Below, piece by piece: positions 56,126 to 64,000 of a DNA stretch of 64,000 nucleotides. The stretch is taken from NCBI RefSeq assembly GCF_026212465.1, contig NC_080060.1:17466518-17530517 (forward strand), given 5' to 3'. How positions within the stretch are numbered: position 1 is the stretch's first letter; each line of letters opens with the position of its first letter. The DNA is from Amaranthus tricolor (Eukaryota; Streptophyta; Magnoliopsida; Caryophyllales; Amaranthaceae). The notes beneath the pieces are model-generated. The model saw nothing but the letters and a program-made list of their open reading frames with translations, did not search any database and was not told the DNA's origin. Position numbers and translations under genes: made by a program.

Positions 56126-56830
56126 GAATAAAACAATTATTCACTATAGATGTTCGTTTGGTGTATTGGATTGGTCTCGGATTTAGTGCTTCGGGTTGGA
56201 TCAAAATTAAAACTTGTGTTGGCTTATCACATTGAAACTAGTTTGGGTTCAGGTCATATAAAAATAAAACGTAAATTCATTACCCAAACTTAACCCTTTT
56301 ATTTAATTGGTCGAAAATCACAATTCTGATTTGATTTGTAAAGATCAAGTTGATCAGATTAAGACCCGCTTAACCTGTTCAGAGTTTTTTATTTTTATTT
56401 TAGGGTTTTGAACATTGAATCTAAATTTTTTTTCATGTTTCAATTCTAAACTTTTTGGTTATGAGCTATTTATTTTGTATTTACTACGAAAATAGAAAAA
56501 ATAAATGAAATAAGGTTTAGTTATATTGATTAATGTAATTCAAACTTAACTCTCTTAATTAGAGGAAAAATTAATAGGAATGTTTAACTTTTGTTTTTAT
56601 TTCTTCAGAAAATTCCACCAAAGTATAATTTGACCAAAAAGTATGAAATATTAAAAAAAAACATAAATCCACTTTTCTCAGTTCTTATCCAACCACCACA
56701 TGCCCCTATCCCTATGTTCGCCATTGAAAGAACTACTTTTAGTTACTTAGATTTATCATGATCTTAAATTTTTTATGTTCTAGAAATTAATGGTGTAGAA
56801 GGCTTCTTATTTTTCTTTTTCTAAACACCC

Positions 56831-56833
<3 letters not shown>
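56126..56833. other. Intergenic AT-rich spacer
   Basis: Nothing recognisable; no supported coding frame on either strand. Confidence 0.6.
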
Positions 56834-58770
<1,937 letters not shown>

Positions 58771-58950
58771 GACATCTCTATGCCCTCAAGGCCGGCAACC
58801 CCCTCAGCTTCTCCTATCTCTGTCGTTCCCATGCTTCCCTGCACTTCGGATTCCCCGGCTACGCCGGCAGCTTCAGGGGGTGAGAGATCGGCCCCCAGCG
58901 AGGAGCAGTTGGAGCCGCTATTAAGCATCGAAGAGTCATTTTCCGAGTGA
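58771..58950 (+). pseudogene. C-terminal tail of antisense accessory gene, element 2
   Basis: Plus-strand frame [20 protein letters not shown] then [17 protein letters not shown] and ESFSE, ending with TGA at 58948-58950. Ser/Pro/Ala-rich and acidic at the end, like the last exon at 7200-7322 in element 1 by place and composition, not by clear sequence identity. Its upstream part is replaced by the TA tract. Confidence 0.55.
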
Positions 58951-59232
58951 CTTGTTTAGGTTGTTTAAGGTTTTCTGTGGAGTAGAATCTTCTTGTACCC
59001 CTTTTTGTGAAAACAATATCTGGGACTTGGCCTATTTGTATAGCATTTTTTGTTATTTTACGCGTGTTTTAATGCTTTATTCTATGCTTTGCTGGATTTT
59101 GATTTGAAATTCATCGTTCCCTTTAACTTTATGTTTGATCGTCCGTTTTGCCCCTTGAGCACTTCAGAGGGGCGAATTACAAAATGCGGAATGCTAGTAT
59201 CAATACATCCAATTTATAGGTTCCAAACTTGC
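58951..59232. other. Spacer between antisense gene tail and RNase H, element 2
   Basis: Non-coding, T-rich. GCCCCTTGAGCACTTCAGAG near 59150 recalls the C/G-rich part of the repeats in element 1, weakly. In an intact element the integrase would lie at its right edge. Confidence 0.4.
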
Positions 59233-60033
59233 CTATCTTGACAGAGTATCGGCCAGTGCATTCTCGGATCTGGGAATGTGGACAATTACAACCGAGTTAA
59301 ATTTTTCTATTGCTTCTTGTACCTTGACGAAGTACATCTTCATGCCATCATCCTTTGCTTCATAATTGCCATTCACATGTTCGGCTATCAGTTGCGAGTT
59401 CGTATGTGCAATAACCATTTTTGCACCAGATGCAAGGCATATTCCTAATCCTAACAACAGGGCTTCGTATTTCGCTTCGTTGTTGGTGGCCATGAATTTG
59501 AATCGTACTGCATGTTCTAGCCTAGCACCATTGGGAGAGATGATTAATAGTCCCGCTCCGGAACAAAGGCGGGTGGAGGAACTGTTGACATAGAATTTCC
59601 ATGCTTCTTCCGAAGGGACTTCTTCCATTGATCCGGTCATCTCTGCTATGAAATCTGCCAGCGCTTGCGCCTTGATTGTCGTTCTAGGTTCATATTCGAT
59701 ACCATAATCGGCCAATTGATTGACCCAGTCTACGACGCGGGCCGATTGATTCTTAATTTCCAATAGCTTTCTCATGGGCTGAGAAGTTCGTATAACAATG
59801 GGGTGAGACAGGAAATATGGCTTAAGCTTTCGACTAGCCATAACCAAGGCGAAGAGTGATTTTTCGATCGGGCTGTACCGGGACTCAGAGCCGCGGAACG
59901 TGTGGCTGATATAGTAAATGGGGCATTGTTGTTTGTGCCTTTCCGCCAACAGCACCGCACTCAATGAATAGTCCGAAACAGACACATATAAATACAAGGT
60001 TTCACCCGACAAGGGCGAAGCGAGCTTGGGCAT
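59233..60033 (-). pseudogene. Element 2 double RNase H with catalytic acids lost
   Basis: First module: LYLYVSVSDYSLSAVLLAER, ASRKLKPYFLSHPIVIRT. Second module resembles element 1, but the three catalytic signatures are altered: VDGSS is VNSSS, NEAEYE is NEAKYE and SDSQL is TNSQL, that is Asp to Asn, Glu to Lys, Asp to Asn. All are G-to-A type codon changes on the coding strand. The frame is otherwise open for 266 codons and ends HIPRSENALADTLSR. The enzyme would be inactive. Confidence 0.9.
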
Positions 60034-60231
60034 TTCGACAAGGAATTTCTTGAGTTCAACAAACGCTTTTTCGGCCTCTTTATCCTACTCGAAATTGGTC
60101 TGCTTTAGAACACAGGAGAATGTTGAACAGCGATCGGCCGATTTTGACATGAAGCGACTCAAAGCTGCGATGCAGCTGGTGAGGCGTTGCACCTCCTTGA
60201 CAATTCTAGGAGACTTCATTGCCAAAATGGC

Positions 60232-60870
60232 TTATATTTTGTCCGGGATAGCCTCGATTCCTCTTTCATCAACAAGGAAGCCGAGGCATTTCCCGCCAGT
60301 GACTTCGAAGACACACTTCTCAGGATTAAGTCGCATTCTGTTGGCGAGCAGGGTTTCAAACGTCTCTCGAAGGTGTTCGGCGTGATCCTCGACTCTTTTG
60401 CTCTTAGCTATCATGTCATCGACGTACACTTCTAAATTTCAGCTAAATTGCCCCTTGAATACCTTATTAATCATCCGTTGGTAGGTCGCTCCCGCATTCT
60501 TCAGGCCAAAAGGTATCACCGTGACAAAGGCGGTATGCGGCCTATCTTCCGCGGCTAGTGGGATTTGGTGGTACCCAGCATTGGCATCCATGAAACTCAG
60601 CAGGGCGTGGCCGGCAGTAGAATCTACCAATTTATCTATTTTGGGCAGCGGATAATCATCTTTTGGGCAGGCTTTGTTCAAGTCCGTGAAGTCCACGCAC
60701 ATTCTCCACTCCTCGGATGGCTTCTTCACAAGGACCACATTAGCTAAGCAGTCCGAATACTTGCATTCTCTGATGAACCCAGCTTTCAGTAGCCGATCAA
60801 CTTTCTCTCTAGCGGCCCGTGCCCTCTCAGCGCCTTGTTGTCGTAACTTTGCTTAACCGACTTATAGCCG
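60232..60870 (-). pseudogene. Element 2 reverse transcriptase
   Basis: Blocks WRMCVDFTDLNKACPKDDYP, FMDANAGYHQIPLAAED, IPFGLKNAGATYQRM, YVDDMIAKSK and LGFLVDERGIEAIPDKI. About eight residues before PFGLKN are missing relative to element 1 (in-frame deletion in the palm). Stops fall near 60437 and 60231. The N-terminal connection (GYKSVKQ) is near 60865. Confidence 0.88.
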
Positions 60871-61123
60871 AGTTTGATGTCGAGGTGATGGGAGGCTACC
60901 TCGGCTGGGATTCCTGGCGTTTCCTCGACGGCATAGGCAAACACCTCCCGGTATTACCGAATAACGGCTATTAGGTCCTCCCTCAAGGGTCCGACTAATT
61001 TTTTGCCGAGACGTATCTTTTCTGCACCCCAAGTCGCGATTTCTTCATATCCTTCTACCGGCTCGGGTTGAGTCATTTTACGGCTATCATCATCAGCCAC
61101 ATGTAAGACCGACTCCACCTACT

Positions 61124-61736
61124 CTACCTTTTTCTTCCGACTTTCATTCTCAAGCTCACTGCTCTCAATCCCCATCTTAAGCAAATAAACCTGACATTCT
61201 CTGAGATCTTTTGATCCCCGAACAAAATTCCAACCTTGCCGTCGTCCTTTTCATAATGGATGAGCAATTGGTGCGTGGATATGACGGCTTTGATTTTATT
61301 GATGAGGGGAAGACCCATGATAATGTTATACGGGAAAGGAATATCCACTAGAGTAAAGCGAACCGGCAAGGTTCGGCCATTTCCCTTCTCTCCAAATCTG
61401 GCCGGCAAAAATATAGTACCGGATGGGCTGACTCTGCTTCCTCCAAATCCAATCCGCGGACGTTCTAGCTTTTCTAAGTGCTCAGGGCCGTACTGCCGAA
61501 GCTGCCGTGCTGCCGGTGTCCACCAGGACCCTGCGGACATTCATGAGACCCAGCTTGATGGTAAGTACAATGGGGTCCGAGTGGGGATGTTGAATCGGCT
61601 GACTAACCTCCCCGATTATCATCTTCGGCCCATCTACCGCTCGTTTATCCTCGGCGGTCATAATTTTCAAAGTATGAACGCTATCTTTAATTGAACGATT
61701 ATTGGGGTAGTGTTCTGAATATCCTCCTGATATCAT
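61124..61736 (-). pseudogene. Element 2 aspartic protease
   Basis: The catalytic site VLVDTGST lies near 61520-61545, and the C-terminal part VDIPFPYNIIMGLPLINKIK with AVISTHQLLIHYE follows. A frameshift near 61500 separates the two halves. This is the segment that is missing from element 1. The enzyme would cleave the Gag-Pol polyprotein. Confidence 0.85.
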
Positions 61737-61741
61737 ATGAA

Positions 61742-62411
61742 TTATTCCTTTAGTGGCCTCGGATTGTTGATCATCATTTCCACTTGATCTCCTTGAAAAT
61801 CTTTGCCGACCATCTTCTCCTTGATATCCTTGTCATGTTTTAGATATCTATCTAGCTCTTCTTTATCGGCTAACCTGTAAAGGACTTTCTTCAATTCACG
61901 ACATTGAGATAGAGTGTGGTTGTGTTCTCTGTGGTACTCGCACCATAAATCCATATTCCTTCTATTCTGGGATGTTGAAACCTTAGGAGGGATGGGCAAT
62001 TGTTCCCTGATATAATAGAACATATCCTTCTGGCTCTTGTTGAAATGATATTCCCCATTATCCCTGGCCTCAAAAGTAGGGTAAGCTTATGTCAGCGTGG
62101 GTCTCCTGCCTTCATCCTGGGAAACCTCTCCCTCCTGTAGGAGTCCGAGTTACGCCAGTTAGGCGTCCGCTCCTGTGAGCGTCTCGCCTTCTTCTTGGAA
62201 TCTAGGGGCGTGCAGATGTCAGATGCCCTGATAAATCTCTGAACTATCTCCATAGCTTCAGTGTAGGTATAAAGGTTGTGCTCCAAGAGTTTCCATTTCA
62301 GCTTTGGTGTTCGGACGCCATTAATCAAAGCAGGGACCGTGGTTGCATCGTTGGCTCCCGGTATCGATAGGACTTCCTCGTGAAACCTCTGAATATAGGA
62401 GGTAACAGACT
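61742..62411 (-). pseudogene. Element 2 gag C-terminal part, cut by CACTA insertion
   Basis: The finger CEYHREHNHTLSQC (CX2HX4HX4C) with LKKVLYRLADKEELDRYL, and upstream gag core text ESVTSYIQRFHEEVLSIP and ALINGVRTPKLKW, equivalent to ESISSYLKKFHEAVLEV in element 1. Frames shift at least twice (near 62030 and 62090). At 62411-62414 the gag codons stop and the transposon terminus begins, so the N-terminal gag lies beyond the window. Confidence 0.85.
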
Positions 62412-62432
62412 CCCATTAGTGAAAAAAACCTC

Positions 62433-62717
62433 ATTTGCTGTGGTTTTTTGGCCATTATTTGCTGCGGTTTTGGCCCCAAGCATTAGTGATAGCAGCAAAT
62501 GCCCTATTTTAAATGCTGCGGTTTAAAACCGCAACAAAAAAGGGCATTATTTGCTGCGGTCAAACGAAAACCGCAGCAAATAAAGAAGACTATTTGCTGC
62601 GGTCAGCCCCCAAAACCGCAGCAAATAAGTGGCATTATTTGCTGGGGTTTTGGGGGCTGACCGCTGCAAATACTCTTCTTTATTTGCTGCGGTTTTCGTT
62701 TGACCGCAGCAAATAGT
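62433..62717. repeat. Subterminal TTTGCTGCGG repeats forming a long hairpin
   Basis: About a dozen copies of TTTGCTGCGGT or its complement. The block 62547-62635 is repeated inverted at 62637-62717 (GGTCAAACGAAAACCGCAGC against GCTGCGGTTTTCGTTTGACC, and GGTCAGCCCCCAAAACC against GGTTTTGGGGGCTGACC), so the region folds into a nearly perfect hairpin of about 80 bp. Confidence 0.9.
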
Positions 62718-62945
62718 TGGTATTTTTTTTTCTTTTTTCGTTTTATACTAATAATAATCCACTAATAATGTACAATGTAATAATAATGATTAATCCAATA
62801 ATAATCCAATGATAATCACAAATAATCAACAATAATCTCTTTGTAATAATAAACTCTCGATCGTATATATAATATAATATCATGTACGTACATATATATA
62901 TAATATACATTAAAAACCTAACAAATCTATACTAATTACAATTTA

Positions 62946-63265
62946 TCAAGGACAAAAATTAGCAAGATACGCGGCAATCTTGTCTTTTAATTCGCGAATC
63001 TCTCCACTTCTCAGAGGGCGTGTTTTCCTCGGAATGTCTTATAAAACCTATAATATAATATAAAATTAAAAGATTAATAAATATTAGATTTTACCAATAA
63101 TAATAATTTAAGAATGTAACAAATACTTATAGCATCTATATTTTTGACTACGAAATCCTTCACGGATTTTATAATATCGTCCATGTACTTCAGCGTGTAG
63201 TAGCCGCAATCAACGGAAGTAGAAGGTTTTTGAAAGCACCAAGAGAAAATAGATGTTAGTGCCAA
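62946..63265 (-). pseudogene. C-terminal exons of a Ulp1-like cysteine protease (transposon-borne)
   Basis: The exon about 63265-63127 reads SWCFQKPSTSVDCGYYTLKY, MDDIIKSVKDF. The Cys in S-V-D-C-G-Y-Y is the catalytic nucleophile of Ulp1/SENP (C48) proteases. A GT donor at 63126 and an AG near 63036 join it to IPRKTRPLRSGEIRELKDKI, AAYLANFCP and a TGA at 62946-62948, the usual short tail. The catalytic His and Asp exons should lie upstream (to the right), but the satellite starts at 63255, so they are displaced or lost. Ulp1 domains in plant transposons are thought to act on SUMO-like modifiers; role unproven. Confidence 0.75.
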
Positions 63266-64000
63266 AAAAGCTTAAAAACGCATAAAATCGCAACTTAATA
63301 CGTAATTTCTAGCATATGACTATGATTTTCAATTCTAACCACTTCAACACAATAATATATACCCAATAGTGTTGTGTGCCAAGTTTCGTGCAAAATAAAC
63401 CAAGTTTGAGCTACTTTATGCGCAAAAGTGGCAAAAACGCTTAAAAACCCTTAAAATCGCAACTTAACACGTAATTTCTAGCATATGACTATGATTTTAA
63501 ATTCTAACCACTTCAACACAATAATATATACCACATAGTATTTTGTGCCAAGTTTCTTGCAAAACAAACCAAGTTTGAGCTACTTTATGCGCAAAAGTGG
63601 CAAAAACGCTTAAAAACCCTTAAAATCGCAACTTAACACGTAATTTCTAGCATATGACTATGATTTTCAATTCTCACCACTTCAACACAATAATATATAC
63701 CAAATAGTGTTGTGTGCCAAGTTTCGTGCAAAACAAACCAAGTTTGAGCTACTTTATGCGCAAAAGTGGCAAAAATGCTAAAAAACCCTTAACATCGCAA
63801 CTTAACACGTAATTTCTAGAATATGACTATGATTTTCAATTCTAACCACTACAACACAATAATATATACCAAATAGTGTTGTGTGCCAAGTATTGTGCAA
63901 AACAAACTAAGTTTGAGCTACTTTATGCGCAAAAGTGGCAAAAACGCTTAAAAACCCTTATAATTGCAATTTAACACGTAATTTCTAGCATATGACTATG
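63255..64000. repeat. 169-bp tandem satellite (at least 4.4 copies)
   Basis: The GCAACTTAAYACGTAATTTC landmark starts at 63290, 63459, 63628, 63797 and 63966 (last with small changes), exactly 169 bp apart each time. Copies differ by a few substitutions without indels. Each holds CAAGTTTGAGCTACTTTATG and AGTGGCAAAAACGCTTAAAA. The array continues beyond the window. Confidence 0.95.

Larger units (their letters stand above)
58771..62413 (-). mobile_element. Tat-type gypsy remnant (element 2), integrase deleted
   Basis: On the minus strand: gag (62411-61742), protease (61736-61124), RT (about 60860-60232) and double RNase H (60033-59233). Directly beyond RNase H comes the plus-strand tail of the accessory gene (58771-58950). 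The whole integrase and most of the antisense gene are missing. No LTR is present in the window: the left side is lost in the TA tract and the right side continues past the CACTA insertion at 62414. Domain order and accessory gene match element 1 but sequences are well diverged. Confidence 0.88.
62414..64000 (-). mobile_element. CACTA-type transposon, one end (continues past window)
   Basis: Begins CATTAGTGAAAAAA, a variant of the CACTAGTGAAAA-type terminus, inside gag. It is followed by a dense field of TTTGCTGCGG/CCGCAGCAAA subterminal repeats, the end exons of a Ulp1-like protease pointing toward the terminus, and a 169-bp satellite. Plant CACTA elements of this build, with Ulp1-type proteases and subterminal repeats, are known. 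The other end and the 3-bp duplication cannot be checked here. Confidence 0.7.

Noticed and set aside
63255..64000. Regular repeats considered as a CRISPR array
   Set aside because: The 169-bp unit is continuous with no repeat/spacer alternation, and the genome is a plant nucleus.

Overview
This is a plant nuclear window, almost certainly eudicot. It holds one clear nuclear gene for a chloroplast protein (ndhS, minus strand, 55223-55972) and one small spliced plant gene (51371-54510) with GT-AG introns. It also holds plant-type LTR retrotransposons, Helitrons, hAT and CACTA elements, and long AT-rich spacers. The species cannot be named from sequence alone. Nothing bacterial, organellar or CRISPR-like is present. 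Layout: (1) 1794-13294 is a Ty3/gypsy element of Tat/Retand type on the minus strand, with perfect AGGTA target-site duplications, two LTRs, and gag and pol broken by stop codons. Its protease is deleted. On the opposite strand it carries a spliced accessory gene with a Transposase_28-like domain. (2) 14316-14954 is a non-autonomous hAT-type element. (3) 15216-47002 is a Helitron territory, best read as a large Helitron (15216-43765) followed by a small one (43766-47002), because two 3' termini share the same hairpin, 8-nt spacer and CTRR|T layout. Inside are a TRIM with CTAAA duplications, a 3.4-kb near-perfect palindrome, a broken Pif1-type helicase, an RPA1-like gene and a captured two-exon piece of a telomere-repeat-binding Myb gene. 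(4) The helicase is cut at 22693/33651 by a three-LTR, SIRE-like Ty1/copia composite (22694-33650, GTTGT duplications). Its C-terminal half is also inverted. (5) 47003-56830 is the gene-bearing island: a KGD4/MRPS36-like gene and ndhS, convergent, with small MITEs and an hAT-like element at the first gene's 5' edge. (6) 56834-58770 is a TA tract of about 1.9 kb containing a 100-N assembly gap. It runs directly into a second Tat-type gypsy remnant (58771-62413, minus strand) that keeps its protease but lacks integrase. (7) From 62414 to the window end a CACTA-type transposon sits inside that remnant's gag. It shows subterminal palindromic repeats, the last exons of a Ulp1-like protease and a 169-bp tandem satellite. 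How parts fit: most of the window is nested mobile DNA in successive layers, decayed largely by G-to-A/C-to-T type changes. The most unusual pieces are the Helitron pair with replication and telomere protein cargo, the long palindrome, an 8-mer (CTGTTCCC) strongly over-represented on both strands of the copia composite, and a degenerate repeat flanking the antisense gene of the gypsy element. All family names are from motif recognition by eye; no searches were run.
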